From a virus, in IMG/VR virus record IMGVR_UViG_3300036979_000109, positions 1 through 21,468 of that record: 21,468 bases of DNA. The stretch is one strand, 5' to 3'. The notes under the pieces are model-generated. The model was not told where the DNA came from. It did no database searches and saw nothing but the letters and a program-made list of their open reading frames with translations. This document shows, piece by piece, positions 8,220-14,639 of the stretch (position 1 is the first letter of the stretch; each line of letters opens with the position of its first letter). Both the position numbers and the translations under genes were made by a program.

Positions 8220-8800
8220 TCAATCACCCCGTCGCTGAGAAAGTCAAAGTCATCTTCCAGATCGGCCTGCGGTCGGCGCACGGCTTTCACCTCGGCACCG
8301 GGGAAGGATAGCTTGATTGCGTCCACAAGGCCATTGCGGTGAGCGTGCAGGGCCACTGCGACTTCCCTGAGCGTGTGGATGGCGATGCCTGGACGCTTGG
8401 CGTATGCAGCGGGCCACTGGCGTCCATCCTCGATGATGCCGAATGTTGTGCCTTCGTATTTGTATTCCCAGATCATGGGGTCCGAGACGGGCCGACCGAG
8501 GCTGACGGCTTCGGCGTCCATCGCTGCCAGCCCGCGCAGGCAGACCTCGACCCAGAATTTCACCTTGTCGGGATCTTGTGCGTCGATGGCACCGTTCAGG
8601 CCAGCGACGGCCTTGCCCCATTTCGCGGCGCTCTCAACCGAGACAAGTTCTGGCAGGCGATCCACGCCCCAGCGTTTGTCCATCTCGCGGACAGCCTTGT
8701 CGAAGGGTGCCAACGACAGGTCCGCTTTGATCTCGTTTGCCGTCGCACCCCTGTGCAGGATGCGGTCGTCTTTCTTCTGCCGGGTTGGTCTCTGTGCCAT
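8216..8800 (-). CDS. hypothetical protein of the early operon (194 aa)
   Basis: A soluble, mixed-charge protein with no signal or membrane segment. Residues 1-40 are basic and then helical (KKDDRILHRGATANEIKADL). Residues 45-110 are helical with conserved-looking Trp residues (AAKWGKAVAGLNGAIDAQDP). The middle contains IWEYKYEGTTFGIIEDG, a beta-rich stretch, and the C-terminal tail is acidic (ADLEDDFDFLSDGVIE). The acidic end is reminiscent of proteins that act on ssDNA complexes, but no annealase or nuclease motif is visible. ATG 8800 has a strong AGAGGAG site. Its place right after the primase-helicase and the repeat array suggests a replication or recombination accessory role, which is inference only. 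Confidence 0.8.
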   Translation of the reverse strand: MAQRPTRQKKDDRILHRGATANEIKADLSLAPFDKAVREMDKRWGVDRLPELVSVESAAKWGKAVAGLNGAIDAQDPDKVKFWVEVCLRGLAAMDAEAVSLGRPVSDPMIWEYKYEGTTFGIIEDGRQWPAAYAKRPGIAIHTLREVAVALHAHRNGLVDAIKLSFPGAEVKAVRRPQADLEDDFDFLSDGVIE

Positions 8801-8822
8801 CGTTTAACTCCTCTCTGTTTTC

Positions 8823-8958
8823 CTCACCCTCACCTCACCTCACATAACCAACACCTTCACCTCCTCACCCCTCACCCCCTTTAGGGGGTGGGGTGAGGAG
8901 GAAGGGTGTTTTACCTCACCTTTCCTCACCTTTCCTCACCTGTGAGGCTCTAGGTGAG
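8823..8958. repeat. CTCACC repeat array (iteron-like) next to the primase-helicase gene
   Basis: The plus strand carries CTCACC at 8823, 8829, 8834, 8864, 8871, 8915, 8925 and 8935, a near match at 8839, and inverted copies (GGTGAG) at 8892 and 8953. The three copies at 8914-8940 are spaced exactly 10 bp (CCTCACCTTT repeated), so they face the same side of the helix. The array fills the 170-base gap between the primase-helicase stop and the next gene. It could be a replication origin, an operator, or an RNA-level control element. It is too irregular and too short for CRISPR. Confidence 0.7.
8850..8910. repeat. long imperfect palindrome inside the repeat array
   Basis: The two halves pair over about 26-28 bp around a TTTA centre at 8880-8883. 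The outer part AACACC..TTC pairs with GAA.GGTGTT, and the inner part CTCCTCACCCC pairs with GGGGTGAGGAG; 1-2 base bulges interrupt the stem. No T-run follows on either strand, so it is not a standard terminator. It could extrude as a cruciform or fold in the early transcript just upstream of the 8800 start. Confidence 0.7.
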
Positions 8959-8970
8959 GTGACTTTTTTA

Positions 8971-11292
8971 TCACACTTCGTCATGGCTGATCCATTCTCC
9001 GACCACCACGACGGCCACGTCTCGGGCCTGTCTTGGGTCTGTTATCCGCTCGACGGCCAGCACGTTTGTCTTGATCCACGTCTTCAGGATGGAGGCGATT
9101 TTGGCCTTCCCTTTCTTCTCTGTGATGTCGATGCCGAGCATGTCTGCTATCGGGACGCCAACCCAGTTCTTGGACTGCGAACTCTCTCTCAGAGACTCTC
9201 CAGCGGTGTGGGCGTCGGCCACGATCCTTTGGGCTGCTTTGGCATCCTTGCCGCTGATGCCGTCGAAGGCGTCTGGCAGGCTGTAAGGGATGCAGACACC
9301 GATCCACTCGCCGTTGTCGATCTTGACGCCCTCCATCTTGCGGTAGACCGCAGACGCCGCTGGCGGGGCCAGGTTGGCCTTGCCGTCATCCACGCGGAAG
9401 ATGCTGCGCGCCTCGGTCTCGTTGATGCCCAGCTTGGCTGCGTCGTCGGCTGACATGCGGTTGATCACGCGGGCCGCACGGGCTGCCCCGATCAGGCTTC
9501 CTGCGCCACGCACGCTGTCGATCGACGCATCCTCGCCGTTGCCTTTGCGGATGTGATGGACCAGGCCGATGGCAGACTTTGTCTCGTCAGCCACGCGCCT
9601 TATTTCCGCCACAATGGCGTTCACAGCCATGTTGTCGTTCTCGTTGATGTTGTGAGCGCCGACGAAGGGATCGATGAACACGCATCCGATCTGCTTTTCG
9701 GGGATCTTCTTGCAGAGGTATTCGACCAGCTTTGTGTTGGGCAGGACGCCGTCGCGTGTCTGGATGCCGAACTTGAGGCTGAAGTCTCGGCCAGCGTTGA
9801 CGAACAGGCGGCCCTCGACCTCGGCGGGCTTGATGCCATAGTGGCGCATCGCAGACAGCACGCGGCGCTGGATCTCTTCCAGCGGGTCTTCAAGGTTGAC
9901 GATCCACACGTTGGTGCGCTCTTTGACATCCTCGCCAAGCAGCGGGCGCCCTGTCACGATGGCCAGGGCTTCCACGATCTGAAGCGATGTCTTGCCGATG
10001 CCGCCAGCGGATGCCAGCACGCTGACGAAGGAGCGCAGGTAATGGTGGGCATAGATCCACTTGCGCGGCTCGATGCTGGCCTCGTCGAACATGTCGTAGA
10101 GGCTGGGCCAGTCTGGGGCTGCGTCAGGCGCGTCTGCCGGCGCGTCGGGGATCTCGGGCGGCGCTGCATCGTCTTCGGAAGAGATCGCGCTGGCAGGTGC
10201 CTCTGACGCAGCGGTCGGGGCGATGTAGTCGAAATCATCCATTCCGTTGTCTGGCATCTCGTTGCGGGCCGGGTTGATCTCGGCACCATAGGCGCGCACG
10301 GCGCCGTCGAAGTCACCGTTGTGTTCGTAGTGGACGAACAGATCGAAAGCATCGCCCCAGCAATATGAGTTCTCGCCCAGAGACTTTGGCCTTCCCACGC
10401 CGGCGGCTGCGTCTGAGCCTGATAGGCTTACCCAATGCGATAAGAAGTTCTCTGTCGCGTAGCTGTGGCTCGTTTGATACCGAGAACGGTAATGCTGGGA
10501 TGATCCGCGCCGCTCATATTGATAGCGGGCCAGCAGATCCTCGATGCTGTGGTCAGCGTTGAAGGCATCGACCGGGCTGACCTCGTCGGGAAACTTCTGC
10601 CGTCGATCCGCACGCTGGCGCTCACGCTCGGCACGCGCACGGTCGGCCTGCTCTGCGGCCAGGCGGCGCTGTTCTGCCTTGCGGTGCAGTTCTTGCAGGA
10701 TCGGGCTGTCGGCGTCGAGGCGCAGCGGTTTGCCGCGAATGATGCGGTGTTCGTAGAAAATCGGAGACAGATCGGGGTTGCGGCGATCGATCGGCACGTT
10801 GGGCAGGTAGATCGGCTGGCCGCAGCGTGCCAGGGCGCCGTCAGGGTGTACGCCATTGACGTGCAGCAGATCGAAGAAGGCTGTTTGGATCTCTTCGTAT
10901 TCGGCACCGGTGACGACGGCGGCCAGCGGGATGATCGCGCGCCATTTGCGGTTCTCCGGGCTTGCCCCCGAGGATGAGTAGATCAGGATGCTGACATCAC
11001 CGCAGACGGCCTGCACGGCGTCTTGCACGTCGTCGATCGATGGGTTGCCACGGTCCACGTCGATGGCAAGCGCACGGTACGCGCCATGCTCACGCTGGGC
11101 TTCGTGGGCGCGTCCGTCGTGCGCCCGGTAGGTCGATGGGATAAAGAAATCAGCGTCGCGCTTTTCTTTGGCCTGCGGGGTCTGCACCAGCTTGACGATC
11201 TCGTTCCAGCCGATGCCTGGGTAGTATTCGCCGGGCTTGTCGATGAGCGTGAAGAAAGATCCTGGCGCTGTCAGGAAACGGACATCAGACAT
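8971..11292 (-). CDS. phage primase-helicase (AEP-like primase + RepA/AAA_25 helicase)
   Basis: A 773-residue replication protein. The N-terminal 1-190 looks like a primase-polymerase of the archaeo-eukaryotic type: acidic pair in RALAIDVDRG (D78, D80), then YSSSGASPENRKWRAIIPL (105-123), which resembles the sxH/basic block, and GQPIYLPNVP (158-167). Residues 200-235 are a highly charged helix. Residues 345-395 are an acidic Ala/Pro linker. From 405 it is a hexameric helicase core: Walker A SAGGIGKTS (428-436), Walker B IGCVFIDPF (D541), GLVHHIRKG (576-584), and SVRGAGSLIGAARAARVI (593-610), typical of RepA-like AAA_25 ATPases. The C-terminal 640-773 may be a winged domain. It should unwind DNA and prime at the phage origin. 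ATG 11292 has AAGGA 8 bases upstream. Confidence 0.9.
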   Translation of the reverse strand: MSDVRFLTAPGSFFTLIDKPGEYYPGIGWNEIVKLVQTPQAKEKRDADFFIPSTYRAHDGRAHEAQREHGAYRALAIDVDRGNPSIDDVQDAVQAVCGDVSILIYSSSGASPENRKWRAIIPLAAVVTGAEYEEIQTAFFDLLHVNGVHPDGALARCGQPIYLPNVPIDRRNPDLSPIFYEHRIIRGKPLRLDADSPILQELHRKAEQRRLAAEQADRARAERERQRADRRQKFPDEVSPVDAFNADHSIEDLLARYQYERRGSSQHYRSRYQTSHSYATENFLSHWVSLSGSDAAAGVGRPKSLGENSYCWGDAFDLFVHYEHNGDFDGAVRAYGAEINPARNEMPDNGMDDFDYIAPTAASEAPASAISSEDDAAPPEIPDAPADAPDAAPDWPSLYDMFDEASIEPRKWIYAHHYLRSFVSVLASAGGIGKTSLQIVEALAIVTGRPLLGEDVKERTNVWIVNLEDPLEEIQRRVLSAMRHYGIKPAEVEGRLFVNAGRDFSLKFGIQTRDGVLPNTKLVEYLCKKIPEKQIGCVFIDPFVGAHNINENDNMAVNAIVAEIRRVADETKSAIGLVHHIRKGNGEDASIDSVRGAGSLIGAARAARVINRMSADDAAKLGINETEARSIFRVDDGKANLAPPAASAVYRKMEGVKIDNGEWIGVCIPYSLPDAFDGISGKDAKAAQRIVADAHTAGESLRESSQSKNWVGVPIADMLGIDITEKKGKAKIASILKTWIKTNVLAVERITDPRQARDVAVVVVGEWISHDEV

Positions 11293-11338
11293 GCTTGATG
11301 TCCTTGTAATAGGCGCGCGTGGGCTGTATTATTTGCAT
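11285..11338 (-). CDS. putative 17-residue leader peptide overlapping the primase-helicase start
   Basis: A tiny frame (MQIIQPTRAYYKDIKHV) begins at ATG 11338 and is preceded by AGGAG at 9-base spacing. The same AGAGGAG-style site precedes the ssDNA-binding protein gene and the 8800 gene. Its TGA lies 8 bases inside the primase-helicase coding region, in a different frame, so ribosomes ending here could restart at 11292. It may be a coupling leader or a chance frame. Confidence 0.4.
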   Translation of the reverse strand: MQIIQPTRAYYKDIKHV

Positions 11339-11370
11339 TGGAAGGTTCTCCTCTCGCTTCCGTTAATTTG

Positions 11371-11401
11371 AACCCCGGCAAGTTGCTCGCTTGCCGGGGT
11401 T
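11371..11401. terminator. strong hairpin between the SSB and primase genes
   Basis: A perfect 12-bp stem, AACCCCGGCAAG/CTTGCCGGGGTT, with a 7-base loop. On the plus strand it is followed by CTTCTTT, so as an intrinsic terminator it best stops antisense transcription. On the minus (coding) strand the following bases are CAAATTAA, a poor T-run. There it may act as a partial terminator or as a 3' stabiliser of the SSB message. Confidence 0.6.
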
Positions 11402-11411
11402 CTTCTTTATG

Positions 11412-12059
11412 TCACCAAGGAATATCGTCTGCCAATTCTTCTTTGATGCTCTGGCGCTTTTCTTCGGCCAGCGGCTTCTGCTCAAACGGGTCCGACTTGC
11501 TCTCGACGGTGTCGAAGTCATCCATGCCGCCGTCGCCATAGCGGGCTTCGACCACCTGCACGGCATCCAGCAGCATCGAGATGCCGCCGTTGCCGTCCGG
11601 GTCGATCACGGCCACGGCCCACGCACGCACGGTGCCTTTGGAGCCGCCCCAGAAGGCCAGATCGGCGAGGGGCTGCTTCTGCCCGTCGATGACGGTGGGC
11701 GCCTTGTTGGGCGTGCCGTCTTTCTTCATGCCGTTGCGCTTGGCGGTGAACTGGACCATGCCGGTCTCGTTGCCATTCTCGTCCTTCAGCTTCTTCATGC
11801 CGAAGACGGTCTTGAACTGCGGCATCTTCGGGTTGCGGCCACGGCAGGCGTCGTAGTGCGCCTTCAGGCTTTCGAAGATCGGACGGGCGTCGTCCTTGGT
11901 CATCTCGAAGGCGACCGACCATGCCGCCCCGGATGCGGTGGGTGCGCAGGGTTCGCTGGCCTGCTTCTGCGTGTTGAACCGATAGGTCTGGTTCAGCTTT
12001 GGATATTGAAGGGTGACGTTTTTAGCCAAGACCTTCATGAAGTCATCGTTATTTGCCAT
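11412..12059 (-). CDS. phage ssDNA-binding protein (DUF2815-like)
   Basis: A 215-residue protein that resembles the DUF2815/T7 gp2.5-like ssDNA-binding family. Residues 10-30 give the typical opening (VTLQYPKLNQTYRFN). The middle has TVFGMKKLKDENGNETGMVQFTAKR, then KKAP-type and GGSKGTVRAWAVAV segments expected of an OB-fold core. The last 30 residues are acidic and end ADDIPW, like the acidic-plus-aromatic tip of SSB proteins that recruits replication and recombination enzymes. It lies between the exonuclease and primase-helicase genes, and a strong AGAGGAG site precedes ATG 12059. It would coat ssDNA made during resection and replication. Family assignment is from recall; the tail is directly visible. 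Confidence 0.82.
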   Translation of the reverse strand: MANNDDFMKVLAKNVTLQYPKLNQTYRFNTQKQASEPCAPTASGAAWSVAFEMTKDDARPIFESLKAHYDACRGRNPKMPQFKTVFGMKKLKDENGNETGMVQFTAKRNGMKKDGTPNKAPTVIDGQKQPLADLAFWGGSKGTVRAWAVAVIDPDGNGGISMLLDAVQVVEARYGDGGMDDFDTVESKSDPFEQKPLAEEKRQSIKEELADDIPW

Positions 12060-12085
12060 TGGTTTTCTCCTCTCTGGCGGTGGTT

Positions 12086-12898
12086 TCAGAAGTCAACGGT
12101 TTCATCGAACACGTCGGCTTCAGGCTCTTCGGTCTGCCAACGCGGCAGATCGACATGGTTAATCAAGGGCCAGCCGGTTGTGAAGGTGTTTGCGGCTTCG
12201 GCTCTGGATATTTTTTCGAGGGTGTCGGTGACGCGCAGATCGGCGGCAGCGAGGTAACGATCCGTCAGCGCGTGCAGGCCGACAGCGTAGGGGGCTTCTT
12301 TCTCCACGCAGACGAAGATGAAGGTGTGGGCCTTACAGCCAGCGGCAGACAGGCACCTCAAGTAATGAGCCGCCTGGAGATCGTATCCGTAGTTGCGGAT
12401 CTCACGCGGGAAGCCGTCGGGGCTGGCATCGCGCGTCGTCTTGATGTCGAAGACGATGCCGGCGTCAGGCAGATAGCCGTCGGGGCGGCACTTGATCTTG
12501 ACGCCTGTTTGGGGATCGGTGGCGAAGAAGCTGGCCTCGGCGACAAAGCTGGGATCAGCGATCCAGGCCTTGACGACTTCGTGGTCAATGATCGGCGCCG
12601 CGATCTTCTCGGCCAGATCATAGTCGCCTTCGGTAAGCAGGATCTGGCCGTCCAGATCGGCGGCAAGTTGCGCCTTTTTCCACTTGTCGCCACGGCGATC
12701 TTCGGGGCCACGCAGGACGAGGTTCTTTTCCGGCTCAAGCACAAGGGCGTGGACGGCGCTACCAAGGGCGAAGGCGCTGCTGTCTTTCCAGACCTTGCCT
12801 TTCCAATGTGCCAGCGATTTGCCCGCGACTGCTTTGACATCGCTGCTGCTGATCGCTGGGTGTGCGTGGTAGTTTGCGTTTGATATGTTGCGGATCAT
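12086..12898 (-). CDS. PD-(D/E)XK exonuclease, RecE C-terminal-like (DUF3799)
   Basis: A 270-residue 5'-3' exonuclease candidate for phage recombination. The start NANYHAHPAISSSDVKAV (7-24) is the characteristic opening of the RecE-C/PDDEXK_1-like family. GSAVHALVLEP (46-56) supplies the His of the active site. The metal site is D140 in CRPDGY and D151-I-K153 in FDIKTT, and YDLQAAHYL (172-180) gives the trailing Gln/Tyr motif. ATG 12898 is chosen because GGAGG lies 6 bases upstream and it overlaps the RuvC-like stop as ATGA; the longer upstream frame is unrelated sequence. It would resect DNA ends to ssDNA for the SSB encoded next. No RecT/Redbeta-type annealase is recognisable beside it. Confidence 0.9.
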   Translation of the reverse strand: MIRNISNANYHAHPAISSSDVKAVAGKSLAHWKGKVWKDSSAFALGSAVHALVLEPEKNLVLRGPEDRRGDKWKKAQLAADLDGQILLTEGDYDLAEKIAAPIIDHEVVKAWIADPSFVAEASFFATDPQTGVKIKCRPDGYLPDAGIVFDIKTTRDASPDGFPREIRNYGYDLQAAHYLRCLSAAGCKAHTFIFVCVEKEAPYAVGLHALTDRYLAAADLRVTDTLEKISRAEAANTFTTGWPLINHVDLPRWQTEEPEADVFDETVDF

Positions 12899-13332
12899 TT
12901 CTTCCTCCATCCGTAAAGTGCGATCAGGGCCGCCTCGGCTCTGCCGTCGTCTTTGACCCGCGCCCACTGGTCGGAGCAGTCGGGGAAGTATTGGCTGGCC
13001 AGCGCGCGGCTGGCATTCTTGTCGGTCGAGAGCCGCATGTTTTTCTTCCACGCGGACGGATCGACCTCGAAGGTCGGCACGCCGGCGAAGAACAGGCAGG
13101 CCTTCAATTCTCCGTAAGCCTGCGCGATGGTCACGGCGTTCTTGATCCCGATCATGCGGGGGAAGAACGGGCGTTCAAGCCATGCGCACTTCACAGATCC
13201 GATGTCCGAGATCAGCGCACGCTTTTCGTCCAGCGTGCCGGGCATGTCGTAGGTGCTGACCTGCATGTCGTCGCAGTCCAGCAACGCGAAGGCGCCCTGC
13301 TTGCCGGGGTCGATGCCAAGGATCAGGGTCAT
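12895..13332 (-). CDS. RuvC-like Holliday junction resolvase
   Basis: A 145-residue RNase H-fold nuclease. Motifs in order are ILGIDPGKQGAFALLD with D8 (1st acidic), AWLERPFF with E53 (2nd acidic), a helix AVTIAQAYGELKACL (66-80), and KDDGRAEAALIALYG (127-141) with the last acidic residues D128/D129 and E133. This is the pattern of RuvC and its phage relatives, slightly shorter than E. coli RuvC (173 aa). It would resolve branched DNA before packaging or during recombination. Start ATG 13332 overlaps the upstream stop by 4 bases and its own stop overlaps the exonuclease start, so resolvase and exonuclease are co-translated. Confidence 0.88.
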   Translation of the reverse strand: MTLILGIDPGKQGAFALLDCDDMQVSTYDMPGTLDEKRALISDIGSVKCAWLERPFFPRMIGIKNAVTIAQAYGELKACLFFAGVPTFEVDPSAWKKNMRLSTDKNASRALASQYFPDCSDQWARVKDDGRAEAALIALYGWRKK

Positions 13333-13535
13333 GAAGGCCTCCGCAAATCAGCCAGCGCACGGGTGAGCGTCATTGACGCCCGACGCACGGCAGCGGTTTC
13401 CTTAAAGCCGACGATGCCTTGCATCAGGCGGAAATAGTCATCCTTGGCATGGCGCTCCCGAAGAGCTTCCACAGCGTTGATGAAAGCCTGACCTGCGTTT
13501 ACGGCATCTGCCAGTTTTGTGCTTGTAAGTGGCAT
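13329..13535 (-). CDS. small hypothetical protein of the early operon (68 aa)
   Basis: An all-helical, basic 68-residue protein with no membrane segment. It starts at ATG 13535, which shares an A with the preceding TGA (TGATG); a GTG one codon earlier is possible. It ends in a 4-base overlap with the RuvC-like gene. Visible blocks are NAGQAFINAVEALRERHAKD and FKETAAVRRASMTLTRALAD. I do not recognise a family. The tight overlaps on both sides support that it is translated. Confidence 0.65.
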   Translation of the reverse strand: MPLTSTKLADAVNAGQAFINAVEALRERHAKDDYFRLMQGIVGFKETAAVRRASMTLTRALADLRRPS

Positions 13536-13804
13536 CACACTTCACCCGTCGCGATCTCGCCGCCGCAGGCCAGATAGCCGCAGCCGTCCACCCAATTGTC
13601 AGCGTGTCCTGGGTTGGCCTTGGCGCGTGCCAGCTTCATCAGGGTCATCATGATGGCAACATCTTCCGGACCGATGCCGGCGTCGAGGTGCGCTGACCAG
13701 TAACACGCGATCAGGCCGAAGTTGCTTTCGGCGTCACCGTGCGTGTCGGCGCGGTCTTTGGTGACGTATTCTTTGGCGGTGTCGAGGATTTGACTGCGGT
13801 TCAT
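13535..13804 (-). CDS. DUF6378 family protein (MazG-like)
   Basis: An 89-residue protein matching the DUF6378 pattern from recall: THGDAESNFGLIACYWSAHL (25-44), PEDVAIMMTLMKLARAKANP (49-68), HADNWVDGCGYLACGGEI (70-87). The spaced acidic residues and the E/D..D..D helix pattern resemble all-alpha NTP pyrophosphohydrolases of the MazG type, so a role in nucleotide pool cleaning is plausible but not shown. ATG 13804 overlaps the HTH gene's stop as ATGA and has GGAG upstream; a second in-frame ATG at 13816 lies before that site and is less likely. Confidence 0.75.
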   Translation of the reverse strand: MNRSQILDTAKEYVTKDRADTHGDAESNFGLIACYWSAHLDAGIGPEDVAIMMTLMKLARAKANPGHADNWVDGCGYLACGGEIATGEV

Positions 13805-14007
13805 GTCTTGCTCCATTGGTCTGCCGCAATATCGCCGCCTGTTAGCCTCTCGATTCGTTCAGCGACGTGAGGCTTTGGCGCGCGTTTGCCGTTGATGATC
13901 TTGCTGATAACGTCCTTGCTGACGGGGATCAGCGCCCCGAAAGCCCCTGCCTTCATGCCTCTAGCTGTGAGCCAGGCCGCGAGCAGGGCGTGCGTTGGTA
14001 AGTTCAT
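13801..14007 (-). CDS. Cro-like HTH transcription regulator
   Basis: A 68-residue DNA-binding protein, first gene of the early minus-strand operon. Residues 5-45 are a lambda-type HTH: THALLAAWLTARGMKAGAFG, then ALIPVSKDVISKIINGKRAP as turn and recognition helix. The ending AERIERLTGGDIAADQW is common in Cro-type phage regulators. ATG 14007 has a strong AAAGGAGA site; a longer in-frame start at 14079 has none and would run across the promoter. It probably binds the dyads just upstream (14039-14112), repressing its own promoter and perhaps the divergent one. No partner repressor or integrase is in the window, so a CI/Cro switch cannot be confirmed. Confidence 0.85.
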   Translation of the reverse strand: MNLPTHALLAAWLTARGMKAGAFGALIPVSKDVISKIINGKRAPKPHVAERIERLTGGDIAADQWSKT

Positions 14008-14029
14008 TGTGGTCTCCTTTCTGCCCCGA

Positions 14030-14058
14030 GATATGATGGCGAAAAATATTCGTGTCAA
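14030..14058 (-). promoter_or_regulatory. promoter of the early replication operon
   Basis: On the minus strand a perfect -35 TTGACA (plus positions 14053-14058) is followed after 17 bases by CATATC (14030-14035), a 3-of-6 match to the -10 box. The HTH gene starts 23 bases further on. Position and the perfect -35 make this a good sigma-70-type candidate. Confidence 0.65.
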
Positions 14059-14112
14059 GTGGCGATTTTTCGCTTGCACGCGGTGTAGCAGGCTGTATGG
14101 TGATTACACGAA
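14039..14112. promoter_or_regulatory. operator-like nested inverted repeats between divergent operons
   Basis: Three symmetric elements lie here. GCGAAAAAT (14039-14047) pairs with ATTTTTCGC (14065-14073), a perfect 9-bp dyad that brackets the -35 box. TTCGTGT (14049-14055) pairs with ACACGAA (14106-14112), perfect over 7 bp. CGTGTCAAG (14051-14059) resembles the inverse of CTTGCACG (14073-14080) with one base extra. The sites cover the promoter and fit binding of the Cro-like protein. Confidence 0.6.
14074..14101 (+). promoter_or_regulatory. possible promoter of the plus-strand accessory operon
   Basis: TTGCAC at 14074-14079 and TATGGT at 14096-14101 with 16-base spacing. Only 3 of 6 and 4 of 6 positions match consensus. 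It is in the right place, 34 bases before the first plus-strand start, but it is weak and may need activation. Confidence 0.35.
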
Positions 14113-14134
14113 CTAGCAAACAAGGATGACCAAG

Positions 14135-14386
14135 ATGACCTTCGCCTTCATCAAACTGACCTCCTACGAACACCGCGTGATCCAGTTCTGGAAAGATAAC
14201 GTCAACGCCGCATCAGCCACCGCGCTTGAGGCCCTGATCGACAGCTACGACGAGTATGTCGCCGAGGCTGGCCCGAACGGCCACCTGTGCGAATACACCC
14301 GCGAAATGCTGGCGCCGCTCAAGGCCGAGATTGATGACCGCTTGGAAACGATCCTTGAGCGTTATGCGGATTGGGCGTCCGACTGA
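14135..14386 (+). CDS. hypothetical protein, first gene of accessory operon (83 aa)
   Basis: A soluble, acidic, mostly helical protein (MTFAFIKLTSYEHRVIQFWK at the start; long C-terminal helix LAPLKAEIDDRLETILERYA). ATG 14135 is preferred because AAGGA lies 8 bases upstream; the ATG at 14126 sits on top of that site. It ends in a TGATG overlap with the next small gene. I do not recognise a family. As the first gene after an early promoter it is a candidate host-takeover or regulatory protein, which is inference from position. Confidence 0.65.
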   Translation: MTFAFIKLTSYEHRVIQFWKDNVNAASATALEALIDSYDEYVAEAGPNGHLCEYTREMLAPLKAEIDDRLETILERYADWASD

Positions 14387-14520
14387 TGACCCTAGACGAC
14401 CACCTCGACCTGCTGGGGATCATCCCCCGGCAGGCCCCGCCGAAGCCAGCCCCACAGCCAGCAGCCTACGCGCCGCCCCAGTGGAAACCAACTTACCCCG
14501 GCGAAGATCCGCCGTTTTGA
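14386..14520 (+). CDS. proline-rich 44-residue protein with SSB-tail-like C-terminus
   Basis: A small frame starting at the ATG that shares its A with the preceding TGA (TGATG). It begins MTLDDHLDLLGIIPRQ, continues with a Pro/Ala/Gln-rich unstructured stretch (residues 17-36) and ends TYPGEDPPF. The tip (acidic pair, Pro, Phe at the C-terminus) resembles the acidic-hydrophobic tail of SSB proteins. A host- or phage-protein docking peptide is possible. Support is the coupling overlap and the absence of another gene in this stretch. Confidence 0.5.
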   Translation: MTLDDHLDLLGIIPRQAPPKPAPQPAAYAPPQWKPTYPGEDPPF

Positions 14521-14532
14521 TAGGAGACTAAA

Positions 14533-14637
14533 ATGAAATACCGCATTCGTGACGCCATCGCCGACCTGATCGCCTGCATCGCAATCTTCGCCATCGGCTA
14601 CGGCCTGATGCTGATTGGCTATGCTATGGGGTTTTAA
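14533..14637 (+). CDS. 34-residue single-pass membrane microprotein
   Basis: Starts at ATG 14533 with GGAG 7 bases upstream. Short basic N-terminus (MKYRIRD), then one hydrophobic helix from about residue 8 to 34 (LIACIAIFAIGYGLMLIGYA). It would insert in the inner membrane. No family is recognised. It ends 2 bases before the next start. Confidence 0.6.
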   Translation: MKYRIRDAIADLIACIAIFAIGYGLMLIGYAMGF

Positions 14638-14639
14638 TC

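Noticed and set aside
8914-8943. Short CRISPR-like direct repeats
   Set aside because: Repeat unit is only 10 bp with no unique spacers; fits phased binding sites instead.
8934-8970. Plus-strand terminator (CCTCACCT/AGGTGAGG stem followed by a T-run)
   Set aside because: No plus-strand gene is upstream of it. The stem can be explained as repeat-array copies, so it is left out as a separate feature, although it could block antisense transcription.
12899-13051. Longer N-terminus of the exonuclease frame
   Set aside because: It lies entirely within the RuvC-like gene, and the GGAGG site and family opening both point to ATG 12898.
14008-14079. Extended N-terminus of the HTH protein
   Set aside because: It would run through the predicted promoter and lacks a ribosome site; ATG 14007 has a strong one.
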